This document shows, one piece after another, positions 1-11,435 of a stretch of 64,000 bases of DNA (the first letter of the stretch is position 1; every line of letters starts with the position of its first letter). The stretch lies in NCBI GenBank assembly GCA_022316685.1, contig JAKJHU010000542.1:1-64000 (forward strand). The letters are read 5' to 3'. The position numbers and the translations under genes were made by a program. The notes below the pieces were generated by a model. The model was not told the origin of the DNA. It worked only from the letters and a program-made list of their open reading frames with translations, and made no database searches. This DNA is from Progne subis subis. Taxonomy: Eukaryota; Chordata; Aves; Passeriformes; Hirundinidae.

Positions 1-1
1 T

Positions 2-1971
2 GTGACTGGGATACACCAGTGCCAAGGAAGAGCTTATGATCCTTACTCTCGTAAGGCTTTAAACAAGATACTAAAAGTCACAAATGCAAGCTTGTGGGAG
101 GGAAGAAATGTTTGGGGATGTAAGTATGCATTTGTACAGGATGGGTTCCATGAGGCTTACCATCCACCCGTGAAACTCATCAGGGTCAGTCCTGAATGCT
201 GTGATAAATCCTTGAGTACATGTCTAGAGTTTAGGCTCAAAATAGAGGGGTGTGCGATAAAGGGGTATGACATTGACTTTAACATCACCCAGGTATGTAC
301 TGAGTACCATAGGAACCAGACCAAGATCACTCCACCAGTGCCAAGAAAGGCTGTGAACACCAAGGTGCCAGCTATTCCAGAAGTGAAGGAACAAATAACT
401 CCTGTAGTTACCAAAATTGGGCCATATGCTATTAAGAAGACAGGAGTTCAGAAGATAATAGTTAACCCAAAGTGGTCTTTAAAACGAGTAGAAATGGGAG
501 TACAGGTAAATGCTTCACACGTTCGGCCAGAATGTGCCCCATTTCTTAGGAACTCCTTTATGGAGTGGACTACTTGGCTTCAAAAAGTATGCCTCCCAAT
601 TTCAGGAACAAGAGGGATCTCACTGGATTGCTCGGAACAGGACTGGGAGTGCTGAACACAATAGATTCAGAAGTGTTACTGAATAAATTAACCACAATAG
701 GGAGCGATTTAGTCAAACTACAACAACCTTTGCAATCCTCTCTACTAGCACTAGGTAACAATCACTGGAAATTGACCAAGATATTACCAGAATGGGAAGA
801 CACAGAGGAGTGAGATCATGAAGTAATAATTAACGCACTAGGCACAGCTAGTGGAAACATCTCGTTGGCCCTAGGGTGTACTCAGGCGCAACTGTGGGTG
901 CAATCAGTGGCTGCCGCAGTTATCAGGGAAGGTGGAGAAGGAATATTCCCTGCTGAAATTCGCAAAATTGTCTGGGATAATGCCTCTGATATGGAGAGGG
1001 AACTTCAGTCCTGGTGGGTGTTGGTCAATTTCACCTATAACCCTGTGACTAGTGTAGTGACAGCCTTTGTTTTAACTATACACGATGCCTCAGTGGACTT
1101 AATACACCCAATAGTCCCCTTAGGATTAAACCATGAGGGAACTGTATTGTACCCTTCCGAACACAGAATGTGGACACGAGAAATTAAAGGAAAGTGGCAA
1201 ACTATTAATCTAGAGCCCTGTACTGTGAGGAGACAACTAGGATACATATGTGAAGGGACATTAGAAGGTGACAAAGACACTTGTTTAGACACAGACCAAA
1301 GTATTTATCACTTTGAAACACATCCAGGCAAACAGACAACTTCACTTGTGTATATAGGACAAGGTTGTGTCTGTCTCAGGACAGCGTGCCCCATCGTAAA
1401 GATAGACAACCAAATTGTGAATGAGACTCAATTCAATTTGTGTGTTTGTAATTTTGTTAGAATTAAGGGATGTGATTTTTCCTATCGGGTACCTGTAATA
1501 TCACATCAATATATAAAAGCCAACCTAGCCACTGTGCAGAAGATACTGCCTGTGCCCATAGGGATGAATTTGACTTTAGTTGCTCAATTGTTGAAACATC
1601 ATGAATTGAGAGAAATCTTAAAAGAGATTAGAGATGAAGGGAAAAAGACATGAATTACTATACACCATGACACAGAGACCATCAAAGGTGTTTTTAAAAG
1701 GCTTGAGGAACATTTGTCTCATCATTGGTGGGATGTGCTTTTTGGGTGGTCAACAACAGCAACCGGAATATTGAATACCTTAATCCACCCTATAGTTGTG
1801 TTGCTTATTTTGGTCAGCATAAGTTTAGTGTTATCCATTGTAATACTTGTTTGGAATTGGAGGATGCTACGACGAGTGGCAGCTTTAACATCACTGTCAA
1901 AGGCGTATGGCATAGTCTTGAGAGACACTAGCTGTACAGCTTGGATAGATGAGGAAGATTCTGTATACTGA
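2..1971 (+). pseudogene. env: ERV-A envelope gene, 5' truncated by window, broken
   Basis: Remnant of a retroviral envelope glycoprotein. Positions 2-655 hold the C-terminal part of the surface subunit in frame 2, with several N-glycosylation sites. The reading then moves to frame 1 near a run of A at about 585-590. A furin-like RNKR site lies at 604-615, followed by a Gly/Leu-rich fusion-peptide-like stretch. Frame 1 continues to 1971 but is cut by in-frame TGA codons at 811-813 and 1651-1653. A membrane anchor lies around 1785-1860 and a short cytoplasmic tail ends at 1971. The transmembrane subunit is about 450 codons, roughly twice the usual gamma- or alpharetroviral length, and shows neither a CX6CC motif nor the usual immunosuppressive-type stretch before it. 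Cys pairs such as CVC occur instead. The lineage is not assigned; a spuma/ERV-L-like or other large envelope is possible. It cannot make a full protein as it stands. Confidence 0.8.
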
Positions 1972-2009
1972 GTAAAAGAATTTACTCATTTTAAAGAAGA
2001 AGTGGGGAA

Positions 2010-2641
2010 TGAGACGTTAATTTTGAGGAACTAAGGATTTTTAGGAAAGTTAAGATAGTAAGTTGCTGAATTAGCTGAAGTAGATAGGTAATCTTTGTTA
2101 GCAGTTAACAGAAGCCAGATCTTAGATAAGCTACCCCGGATCTTGTAACTCATTACTTGTCAGGTTTATGTTTATGTAGCTGTGCTTGTAATGAAAAACA
2201 AAATGTGGTAAATAGGACATAAGATAGCTGCAGATTTCCTGCTTAAAGGACCCATTGAACACAGGAAACTGTAAGTTCTACCAAGGATCCATTTGTCATG
2301 AATGCATTGAAAAGGTAGAAAGGTCAGGATGAGGAAGACTCATCTTACTTCCTCATTTTGGGTGACACCTCCCCAGAACAGAACCCCGACTCATTTTGAG
2401 AAACAAAGTACGCATGCTTAATAGCCTTTTTGCCAATTAGCATACGAAGCGAGGAATGGGAGGTGACAGGGGTATGAATATGTATTTGTATTTTGGATAT
2501 TCAACACTTTTGTAAATAAAAGGCTTTGTAATTACCTGTGAAATTCGCAGTGCGAATTAGGGAAATATCCCGATTGCTGCCCGGCCGTAATAAACATACA
2601 CTTTCTAACTTAAAACTGTTAGAGAGTTTTTGTCCGTCACA
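2010..2641 (+). repeat. 3' LTR of ERV-A
   Basis: A purine-rich tract (about 1994-2009) follows the env stop and is directly followed by TGAGACG at 2010. The segment ends CGTCACA at 2641, so the ends form imperfect inverted repeats of the TG...CA type. AATAAA occurs at 2515-2520 and a second AATAAA further on near 2590, consistent with an LTR of about 630 bp. The 5' LTR and target-site duplication lie outside the window and cannot be compared. Confidence 0.75.
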
Positions 2642-3050
2642 GTTGGGTATCGATACTAGATCAATACCCATATTTCTTTAATAAGTCAACCCCATTCCCG
2701 ATCCCATTCCCCACCCCGTTTCCGATCCCAAAAAATCCCGGTGCCAATCGCATTCCTGATCCCAAATCCCAAATTCCCGATCCCAAATCCCAAACTCCGC
2801 CCCCCGGGGCCGAGCCAGAGACAAAAGGGAAAAAGTTTTGTGGGGCAGGGAAGAGAAGGATCGGGAACTTCGGGAGAACCTTTGGGAATTCCAGGGAGGT
2901 TTTTGGGAATGCCGAGGAGTTTTTTGGGATCGCCGGGAATCCCCGGCCGGAGCCGATCCCGAGATGTGGCAGAGCTGAGCGAGGCTGCGGTGAGAAAGGG
3001 AAAAATCGGGAATTGGGGAGGGAAAACAGGGAATTGAGGAAGAGGGAATC
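2642..3050 (+). promoter_or_regulatory. CpG-rich stretch, possible S100PBP promoter and first exon
   Basis: Unique-looking DNA between two ERVs. It begins with repeats of a CCCGATCCCAAAT-like motif and continues with GGGATCGGGAA-like motifs on the same strand, then a CpG-rich stretch ending in GCTGCG|GTGAGA near 2990, a good splice donor. The next downstream host exon belongs to S100PBP on the same strand, so a non-coding first exon here, with ERV-B in intron 1, is a reasonable inference. No TATA box is seen. In human the gene starts from a CpG promoter shared with a divergent neighbour; no such neighbour is visible upstream. Confidence 0.35.
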
Positions 3051-3397
3051 TGTTGTGTTCCTCTGAGGAATGGTTTTCCCCCTCAGAGTCCCCCTGAAAC
3101 CTGTGCTATGTAGTTCAACCCTTTTTCCCTATCATACCTACTCCTGACCCTATTGGCTTAGGGCCAATATCTTTCCTTGGCCCAAAACTAGATATACCCC
3201 TGTTTCTTCCTGGTTCACTCTCTCTCTCCTCGGCCTCCTGGAACATCACATCGAGAATAAAGCTTGGACGGAAGCTGGGGGTGAGAGCCACTCTTTTGAA
3301 ATCTCTATTCTGTCTCTCTGAAATGTATTTCCCTAAAACCCCTGAATAACTGAGCTAGCGAGTGCCGGGGGGGTGGCTAGAGGGAAGTATAGTTTCA
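3051..3397 (+). repeat. 5' LTR of ERV-B
   Basis: Begins TGTTGTG and ends in CA just before the primer binding site. It contains AATAAA at 3256-3261 followed by about 135 bp of R/U5-like sequence. The length of about 350 bp suits an avian ERVK-type LTR. The exact ends are judged from TG/CA and the PBS position, because no second LTR is present for comparison. Confidence 0.6.
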
Positions 3398-3995
3398 GTT
3401 GGCCCCCAACGTCGGTTTGTTATGAAATATTAATAAGCCCACGCATGAAGCGGGACTCCCTATTTCAGGGGTTAATAAAGCTCTTTGGGAGGTGCAACTA
3501 CCTGGCCACTATTGGCTGCTTTCGAGCAGCTCAGGGTGCCAGGACAGGGTCGGGAGTTCGCTTTTACTACAAAAGTGAGTCGACCTTTAGACAGAAAACC
3601 CTGACGTTGCAGCACGTGCCCCAGGGTCCGCTAGAAGATCCCTATAGTTTAATAGTGAGAGGGCTTTAGAACCCTGCGCTGCAGTGTGTTGCGTAACGCG
3701 GTTAGAGATTTTTTTTTCCCTACGGAATGGCTGGACTTCTGTTTACCGGGGGAAACCGCGCGTTTTTGGGGGGGGCTAGCTACGGGAGGGTCCTGGGACA
3801 GAAGCCGGCACCGGGACACCCCCCTGCCCGTGTCCCCGCAGTCGAGAGAAGCGGCCGGAGACGGCGGCCCCGAGCCGCGGCCAGCCCGCCTTGCCTCTGA
3901 TACCTCGGGAGCGAGCGGGCGCAGCGGCGTTCTTTTGTTTTTCACGTCAGAGGTTAAGATTTGTCGAACAGTTTGCCTTTTAAAACATCAGAAAC
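3398..3995 (+). other. ERV-B leader between LTR and gag
   Basis: Contains the primer binding site and an untranslated leader. GC-rich, with no recognised gene. The packaging signal would lie here, but I cannot point to it. Confidence 0.4.
3400..3417 (+). other. Primer binding site, tRNA-Lys-like
   Basis: TGGCCCCCAACGTCGGTT lies two bases past the LTR end. It differs at a few positions from the tRNA-Lys1,2-type primer site known from betaretroviruses (TGGCGCCCAACG...), which supports class II assignment. Confidence 0.6.
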
Positions 3996-5781
3996 ATGGG
4001 CATACATTTATCGAGAAATCAAAAGAGTGCCTTTAAACAACTTAGAAACATTTCCACAGGTCTAAAATTTCCTGATAAGCTCTTAATCAAATTTATTTCC
4101 TGGCTGTCAGCTGAGATTCCAGACAGTACTTTACAAGATATAAATTCGGTTTCATTTTGGGATGATGTGGGAAAATTAATAACATTAAAAGTTGAAAATG
4201 GGGAAAACAAAATTTCTTTATTTATTCCAATATTCTTACAAGTACGCAAGAAGCTGTTAGAAGCAGAAAACAACAGACAGTCATGCTCTCAGCAATTCCC
4301 TGTTCCCGAGAAGCAGGGATTCCCCGATTCCATACTGGATTCTGCTCCTCAAACCCACCCATCGTCCTTATACCCTCCTCTCCCACCTGTTTTCCCTCAA
4401 CAAGATGCACTTTTTTCCTCTCGGGGCTCTGGCCGCATGGATGAGACCCTGGGGGGCTCGCACCACGCGGTCAGCCCTGAAGGTGGACGGCATTGCATTC
4501 CTCCTTCCCACTATCCCTTCTTCCCCCCACTTCCCAGCCCGAACCCTTATCTCTCACCCAATCCCCCACCCCACCCTTCCCCCCAGTGCCTCCCCCTCCC
4601 TCCGAGCGGCCGCTCCAAGGGGGAGGGGGGAGGATCCCTTGCAATCACCAGTGCCAGCACGGATGGGGGGATGGAGAATGAAGAGCGGCTGCCAGCCCTC
4701 AGCACCAGAGTTGGGGGGAGTGGTCCCCCTGCTGCAAGGGCTAAGGAGCAGCCTAGCCTGGGGCCCCAGGGGAGGAGGGAAGAGCTGCCTGTTGCTGGAC
4801 CCCAGAGAGGGGGTGGGACAACACCCTCTGGCTGCCTGGGTAATAGAGAAGCAGCAGGATTTTTAGCAACTCAGAATAATGATCAAGAAAGCATACCATC
4901 TGTGGCTCCTGTAGTATATGTAGGCAAAAGACAAGTGCGTAAAGAGTATCTGCCTTTTTCATACCAAGATAAAAAAGAGCTGTGTAAAATGCAGAAACAA
5001 TTTGGGAGATCCAGTGAAATATTTAAGGGCATGATGAAAGCTACCTTCAGTTCAAATGAGATGGTACCCAGTGACATTAAAGATTTATTCAGATGCCTAT
5101 TAACTCCCTCAGAGTATGACCTATGGGAAGGATTATGGAAAAAAGCTTTGAAAACAGTATTGCAGGAAATTCAGCAAACTCCTGATGCTCAGGACAGCGA
5201 TGACAATGACATCACACGATCGTTTGTGCGGTGAAGGTGATTTATGTAGTGCGAATGAGCAAATTGGGTTGTTATCCAAGTCAGTTTTAGATAAGATCTG
5301 TAATGCTGCAGAAAAGACTTTTTATCAGATTCCATCACCTGAGATAAAGACCAGTTATGTTAACATTAAACAGTTTCCTTTAGAGAATTTCTTGCAGTTT
5401 GTGGACCGTCTGAGAAGTCAAGTGGAAAGACAAGTGCAAGACCCAGTGGTACAGGCAGAATTGATTAAGGAGATGGCTCAGAGGAATGCTAATGAGACCT
5501 GTTGTAGAATCATTCTTAGCCTTCCCCTTGACCCATTGCCTAGTCTCGCACAGATGATAGAAGCCTGTACCAGGAAAGCAGAACTTTCCAGTGCACCTGA
5601 AAGGAATCTGGGACCGACACACCCAAAGCCTGTGGCAGCTGCAGCACCAGGAGCAAGGAGGCAACCGATGTCATCAGACCAGCTGCAGCGCATCGTCTGC
5701 CACCGCTGCAAAAGGCCAGGACACTTCGCCAAGGCCGGCCCAGAAAACCAGAAACGCAAGTCAAAAAATCAAAAAAACTGA
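3996..5781 (+). pseudogene. gag: ERV-B gag polyprotein, frameshifted
   Basis: Start ATG gives MGIHLS, an N-myristoylation-type matrix start. A betaretroviral matrix-like domain (about residues 1-95) is followed by a long proline/serine-rich spacer (about 110-290) and the N-terminal capsid region. That frame stops at 5232-5234. Capsid continues in another frame from about 5200, so one frameshift separates the halves. The second part holds the major homology region around 5390-5560 and a nucleocapsid zinc knuckle at about 5697-5740. In the knuckle CHRCKRPGHFAKAG the last Cys of CX2CX4HX4C is replaced by Gly, so it would bind zinc poorly. The frame ends at 5781 near the normal gag-pro shift point. 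Not functional as it stands. Confidence 0.85.
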
Positions 5782-5810
5782 AATCACAGCACGGCCCAGA
5801 TTTTATCTCC

Positions 5811-6689
5811 TTGATGCGCCATGAAAGAAATTTACAAGGCCATACCCTGGCAAATGTCTCTCTCTTAACAAAAAAGGGAGAGGGCAGGTCACAGGGTGTG
5901 GGGGTACAGAAAAATAAAAATGTCAAATGTTCAACTAACAAGGTATGGCAGCCACGAGGCCGATATAGGCTCGTGACTACCAAAGGTTTTCATTTCAGAT
6001 CTACTGATTGGACAGTAATTACAGTGGACCTGCAAAACATTTCACAGGACATGAAGGTTAACCATATGGAACCAAACAGTGAGTATTTTGTTATTGGGGA
6101 CACAGCACACACACCCTTGAAGGTTGAGGTAGCTCCCATGACCATTAAGGGAAAGATAACAGGCCTCATGCTGTTGGCAAGCTGCATGCACCCACCATTC
6201 TACCTGGTAGAGGGGCAAGTCCTTGCCCAGGCCATTCCTGTTCCGGCTGAGGTCCTAGCGGATGGAAAATCACCAGAAGTCTACTGGGCGGAGGTGGTGG
6301 GGGAGAACAAACCTTCTCTGGCATGTAACTTAGCCCGTGGGTCAGACCGCCTCCATGTGGAGGGGGTGCTCGACTCGGGCGCAGACGTTACCGTGATACC
6401 TGAGAGCATGTGGCCATCACATTGGGAGCTGCAGCCTGTGGCAGGCAAACTTCAGGGCATAGGAGGAATCACAATGGCAAAAATCTCAAAAAACATAGTG
6501 CAATTGAGGGACCTGACGGGAAATTGGCAAATGTCCATCCATTCGTTGCTGAATATAAGGCTCCCTTATGGGGGAGAGACACCATGTCGCAGTGGGGAGT
6601 CTAACTGGTCATTCCTAAGACACCCCAGGGTTTTTGGAAATAGCCACTGTGGAGCACCCTACCCCCAAACTAAAGTGGTTGGGCAATAA
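5811..6689 (+). pseudogene. pro: ERV-B dUTPase-like region and aspartic protease
   Basis: The N-terminal half resembles the retroviral dUTPase fold but has lost the recognisable catalytic motif. The C-terminal half is a retropepsin with LDSGADVTVI around 6369-6398, the active-site D-S-G triplet at 6372-6380. The frame slips near 6480-6600: the expected protease C-terminus (LWGRD...SQWG) is found in another frame ending at 6604, while this frame runs on to 6689. ERV-C has the same domain order on the minus strand. Confidence 0.75.
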
Positions 6690-8760
6690 CCCAAGATGGG
6701 TAGCACAGTGGCCATTGAGTAAAGAGAAGCTCAAGGCGCTTGAGGAGCTTGTGGAGGAGCAGGTGGCTCAAGGTCACCTAGAAGAGACAACAAGCCCCTG
6801 GAATTTCCCAGTCTCTGTAACAAAGAAACCGGGAAAGGACAAGTGGAGGTTGCTCCATGACCTCCAAGAAATAAACAAAATTATAGAGGACATGGGACCA
6901 CTCCAACCAGGGATGCCTTCTCCAACAATGCTCTCTAGAGACTGGCAATTGGCTGTTTTAGATATCAAAGATTGTTTCTTCCAAATTCCTCTACACCCAG
7001 AAGTTGCCCCACAGGTTTGCATTCTCGGTTCCTACCATTAATCGAGAAGCCCCAATGAAGAGATATCACTGGAAAGTACTTCCCCAAGGTCTGAAATCTA
7101 GTCCTTTCATATGCCAACAGTACGTAGCCTCATTACTGTCACCAGTACGTGCCAAGAGAAAGGATGTTCATCCTTCACTACATGGATGATCTACTCGTGT
7201 GTGCCCTAATGACTCTATACTCTAACAAATGCTTGACCTAGTGGTTAAGGTTTTAACCTCTGCTGGATTTCAATTGCAGGAAGATAAGGTTCAAAGGATG
7301 CCACCTTGGAAGTACCTGTGTCTACAAATAGCTGCAAGGACCATTGTTCCGCAGAAATTGGAAATTGAGTGTAATCCCAAAACCCTAGCAGATCTCCACT
7401 CTTTGTGTGGGTCTTTGAATTGGGTAAGACCTTGGCTAGGCCTCACAAATGAAGATTTAGACCCTCTCTTCAATTTATTGAAGGGGGAGAAAGAGCTGGT
7501 TTCTCCCAGGGAACTGACCCCAGAGGCAATCGGGGTCAGCAATCGAAAAGGTACAGAAAGCGTTATCAGAGAGGCAGGCTCATCGATGTGAGCCAAACAT
7601 ACCTTTCCAATTCATTGTTCTAGGAAAACTGCCACATTTGCATGGTTTGATTTTTCAATGGATCGAAGGGCAGAGAGATTCACTCTTGATCATAGAGTGG
7701 GTCTTCCTCTCTCACCAAAGATCCAAGACCATCACTGAGCCGCAAGAGTTGATAGCTCAACTGATTCGGAAGGCAAGGGTGAGATTGTGTGAACTGGCTG
7801 GTTGTGACTTTACATGTATTCACCTTCCGGTCAAACTTTCTAAGGAGGGAAGGAACTCTCCCAAGAGATTGACCAAAGAGATGTTTGAGCATTTGCTCCA
7901 GAGCAATGCCAGTCTCCAGTTATCACTGGACAGCTACAGGGGACAAATATCAGTCCATGCCCCGTCTCACAAGTTGCTCAATGAGGAATTCCACCTCATT
8001 CCTCGTGAGGAGTCGGAGACCACTCAAGGCTCTCACAGTGTTCACGGACTGCATCCGGGGCTTCCCACAAGTCAGTGATGACTTGGAGACATCCTCAGAC
8101 TCAGCGTTGGGAAGCTGATGTGGAGTTTGTGGAGGGATCCCCCCAAGTGGCTGAACTAGCTGCAGTGGTAAGAGCCTTTGAGAAGTTCTCGGAACCAATT
8201 AATTTGGTAACAGACTCTGCTTACGTGGCGGGGGTAGTGTCCAGAGCGGAGCAGGCTGTGCTCAAAGAAATTGACAAGGAACATCTCTTCAGATTACTTT
8301 CAAAGCTAATTTATTTAATTTCTCATCGAGAACATCCATTCTATGTGATGCATGTAAGATCACACACTGATTTGCCAGGTGAAATTGCAGAGGGGAATCA
8401 TCAGGTGGATTCCCTTGCTGCACCTGTTGAAAATGCAAGTCTCCCTGATATCATCCAACAGGCAAAGCTGAGTCTCCAACAATACCATCAGAATGTGCCA
8501 GGCCTGATCCGTCAGTTCCAGCTAACACGGAGCCAGGCTCGAGCCATTGTGGCCACCTGTCCCAACTGCCAGGTCCAAGCGATGCCATCGATGGGTATGG
8601 GAGTTAACCCCCGGGGCCTTGGCAGTTGTGAGGTATGGCAGACAGACATCACACACATTCCTAGTTTTGGACGCCTCAAATATGTTCATGTAAGCATTGT
8701 CACACATTCAGACCTAAACCAGTCAGGAACAGAGACCAAATCCCGGTGGTTTTGCCTTCC
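6634..8760 (+). pseudogene. pol: ERV-B pol (reverse transcriptase, RNase H, partial integrase)
   Basis: Pieces in order: RT fingers and palm in 6634-7041; palm continuing in another frame at 7004-7189; YMDD at 7179-7190; connection region in 7229-7591; tether region in 7638-8078; RNase H and integrase start in 8075-8767. At least three frame changes separate them. RNase H keeps the ELAAVVRAF and TDSAYV motifs. The integrase zinc domain keeps CPNCQ, but the first His of HX3H is Leu. The first catalytic Asp (WQTD) is present, then homology ends near 8710; the second Asp and the Glu are missing. It is dead as an enzyme. Confidence 0.85.
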
Positions 8761-8936
8761 CTGTTAAATTCCAGCCTTTTGGGGGTACAGCTGAGTCCCT
8801 TTCACTGAGGATGTCATTTTGCTGGCAGGTTGGAGCTGACTCCTGCTGATTTCTCCTCTGCAAGGGCTGATCAAAGGCCACTGGCAGCAGATGAGCCTCT
8901 AGAGCTGGAAGCAGAGCCCCAGGAAGCTGCAGAGCC

Positions 8937-9983
8937 ATGGGAGACAGTTGCCCTCCTTCCCCCGGGCTCTGTCAAGGATCCAAGCAGGAGCCGGCCCCCA
9001 GGCCCAAGAGGCTGTCGGATTGCGCAGTGCAGGTGCAGGCCCTGCAGTCAGCCAAGAAAGCCTGTATGCTGAGGCGTGGCTGCAGCACTCCAGATCCAGC
9101 AGGGAACCCTCTCTTCCCTTCCCCAGGCTCTGGCTGCTCCCTTTTCCTGGATGAGAGTGGCCAGGATGAGCTCGGTGCCAGTTTTTCCGTGTCCAAGTAC
9201 AACGACGTGGCCATTTCCCTGGACATCAGAGGGTGTTTCGACGACAGCGAGCTGGACGATTCCCTGCTGGAGCTGTCGGGCAGCGAGAAAGGGAGTTCTT
9301 CCTTTGATTACACTGAGGAAGAGATCCAGGAAATCCTGGCAGATGATTCCCTGGAAGCTGAGCAGCAGCACCTCGCTGGTGAAAGCCACCTGAGCCAAAG
9401 CGAGGGCGACGAGGCTGAGAGCAGCGGCTGCACCGCGGGGATGTCGGTCAGCGAATCGGCCTCAGAAGCCACAGAGGAGCCAAAGGAACCCCAGGAACCT
9501 CTGTCGGGCAGCTCTGGCTGTGATCCTGCATTTTTGAGTGGCTGTGTTGCTCTGGATGGGGCCCAGCTGCAGCAGGAGCTGGACCTTGACCTGCAGGAGC
9601 TGCTGAGCCTGAGCCCGTTCGCCGCCGCCCGCGCCGATGAGGCTCTGGAGGAAAATAACCTGGAGAGAGAAGCTTTGGATGCAATGATAGATGATTGCTT
9701 GGGATATTCCACAGCTGCTGGGAGCTGCATTCCTGAAAAATCCACGGAAGGGGTGATGCCTAAAGGCCAGGAAAGCTTGGCTTAGGATTGCCAGGGAAAA
9801 TCTGTGCCCTCATCTGACCTTCCCTCTGGCCAGAGCATGGGGGATGAGGGTCCAGCATCTGTGTTGCCACCAAAGAAAGAACTTCCCAAAGCAACAACGA
9901 GCTGTTCCTCAAGGAAATCAGGCTCTCCAGAGGATGCTGAAGGGAAATCCACAGGAGCTGAGCAGCCACCAGGCAGCACTAAA
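8937..9983 (+). CDS. S100PBP: S100PBP large coding exon, with in-frame TAG
   Basis: Host gene for S100P-binding protein, a nuclear protein that binds the calcium sensor S100P. The acidic core DDSELDDSLLELS followed by YTEEEIQEIL (9241-9340) matches the N-terminal signature of the family. The frame is open from 8895 to a TAG at 9783-9785. The same frame then stays open for another 66 codons, rich in Ser/Glu/Lys, to a donor at 9984 (AAA|GTAAAC). A splice acceptor (TTCCCCAG) at 9126 suggests the main exon may start at 9127. ATG at 9066 or 8937 are alternative starts; a TGA lies at 8892. The stop would remove the conserved C-terminal part, so either the copy is a pseudogene, the stop is an error or polymorphism, or the exon is spliced differently. 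ERV-B lies immediately upstream. Confidence 0.7.
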
Positions 9984-10174
9984 GTAAACTCACGTCTTCA
10001 TTCTTGTAACTTGAATGATTCTAATCCCAACCCTTTGGATTTGTCCACGTGCACACAAGTGCTGTGTTTATACAGGGGAGGTTTTTCAAGTGTTTTTTTT
10101 ATATGATTCTATAAGCAAAACTTACATGGAAAAGTTTTATTACACGTTGATCCCCTTTTTCCTTCCCTTTCCAG

Positions 10175-10269
10175 TTAAGTGACACAGCTGTAGGCCAGAC
10201 TGGGCAGGAGGAGCCACCCTGTGGGAAGAAAAGTGCCAAAACAATTCCTGTCCCACAAGAGGAGGAAAG
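10175..10269 (+). CDS. S100PBP: S100PBP next coding exon
   Basis: Ninety-five bases bounded by a strong acceptor (CTTCCCTTTCCAG) and a donor (GAAAG|GTAATT). It reads LSDTAVGQTG...AKTIPVPQEEE with two bases of an Arg codon left over. The AKTIPV stretch followed by a split Arg agrees with the human protein at the same splice point. The phase matches the preceding exon end at 9983. No later S100PBP exon (conserved YLRSV / HPSDLT region) could be found by eye up to 19 kb. Confidence 0.65.
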
Positions 10270-11435
10270 GTAATTTCTTAGGAAATCTGCACTTTGAAAA
10301 CCATCCCAGCTGTTTCCTCCACCACTTGTTGGCCGTGTGTTGCCGCGTTTATTCCTATTTTTTAATTAAATTGCACTGAAACGGTGGGGAAACAAAAAAC
10401 ATTTCACCCAGTAAGATACTGGAAGAGGGGGAAGAATGTCGGGGCATGGGAAAGGCGGCGTCGGGCAGTTTCGGGTCTGCAGGCAGGAGAGGGGATGTTT
10501 GTGCTCTCTGCCTCCCTGGCTGCTCCTCCCGGAGCCGTTCCCTGCAGGTGGCAGCAGCAGAGCGGGTCGGGATGTTGCTCCTGCTCTTCCCCGCTCCTGG
10601 AGGCGGAACATCGGGGCTTTTCCCCCGCGTTCTGGGCGTCGCTGGTGTGTGAAAAAGCTGCTTTTCGAGAGCTCCCTGCGGGTCCCCGGTGTGGTCAGCA
10701 GGGCAGCGAGCGGCCGGGTGGCTCAGCTGCTTTGCTCTCGGAGTGTTTGATCTTTGCAGCTTTACTTAAATAAATACTTTTAATTTTTTTTTTTTTTTTT
10801 TTTTTTTTTTTCAATCCCAGAAGGGTGCTACCAGGATGTTATGTCTGCCACAGTTCTGCAGGGCTCTTTGCCCTCTCTCTCAACTGTAACCTAATTTAAT
10901 AAAGAACCTAAAAAAAACCCCTAAAAAACCAAAAACAACAACAACAAAAAAAATTAACACTATTTATTATTTTCAAGGCCTGAAACAATGGATCTGCATT
11001 TCAGAAGCTCAACCTGAGCAAAAGAAACGTTTCTCTCCAGGCTGTGACCATCCAAGTGAGGAAAAGTGTGGCTATTACTTCAGGTAACCCCTAGGTGGGC
11101 TGGCACGAGGCTGGTGGGGAGAGAAAAATCGGTCTCCTGGCTGGCTGGGTGGACTTGAATTCTTTGTTTGGAGTGTGTTTGTTTTCAGAGGGGAATAAAA
11201 AGTGCCTGTGACACTTTTGTGCACTGCCATACACAAAATTCCTGCACAGGAATCAGCCTGGCTCCAGTGCAGGCTCAGAGGAGTTTTAAGAGATATCTGA
11301 AATATTGTGAAATATTGTGAAGGGGGTTTGGTGTGGAAAACCCGAGATGCTCCCAAAGCAGGTTTGTATTCATTGGGAAAAGCAGAGCGGAGCTCTGGCT
11401 TGTTCTGTTGGGGATTAACTTGGTCTTGTCAGTTC
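10270..11435. other. Intronic/intergenic, no gene seen
   Basis: Contains a GC-rich stretch (10430-10750), a run of 28 T (10784-10811) and an A-rich stretch with ACA repeats (10905-10955). The T run next to TTACTTAAATAAATAC may be the tail of an old reverse-strand retroposon. No exon recognised. Confidence 0.4.

Larger units (their letters stand above)
3051..8760 (+). mobile_element. ERV-B, class II (betaretrovirus-like) provirus, 3' truncated
   Basis: Order: LTR, Lys-type primer binding site, leader, gag, pro with dUTPase-like region, pol up to the integrase core. Retroviral homology stops in the integrase near 8710-8760. No env or 3' LTR follows. Reading frames are broken several times. It lies on the same strand as S100PBP, just upstream of its coding exons. 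Its pro-pol order and motifs parallel ERV-C at 58.6-64 kb, which carries an alpharetroviral-type envelope. Confidence 0.85.

Noticed and set aside
2686..3040. Possible large hairpin between CCCGATCCC-type and GGGATCGGGAA-type motifs
   Set aside because: The motifs are short and irregular; no extended perfect inverted repeat could be traced.
10998..11048. A candidate S100PBP exon after ATCTGCATTTCAG, reading KLNLSKRNVSLQAVTIQ
   Set aside because: Its phase does not fit the previous exon end (two bases left over), and the sequence does not match the expected C-terminal part.
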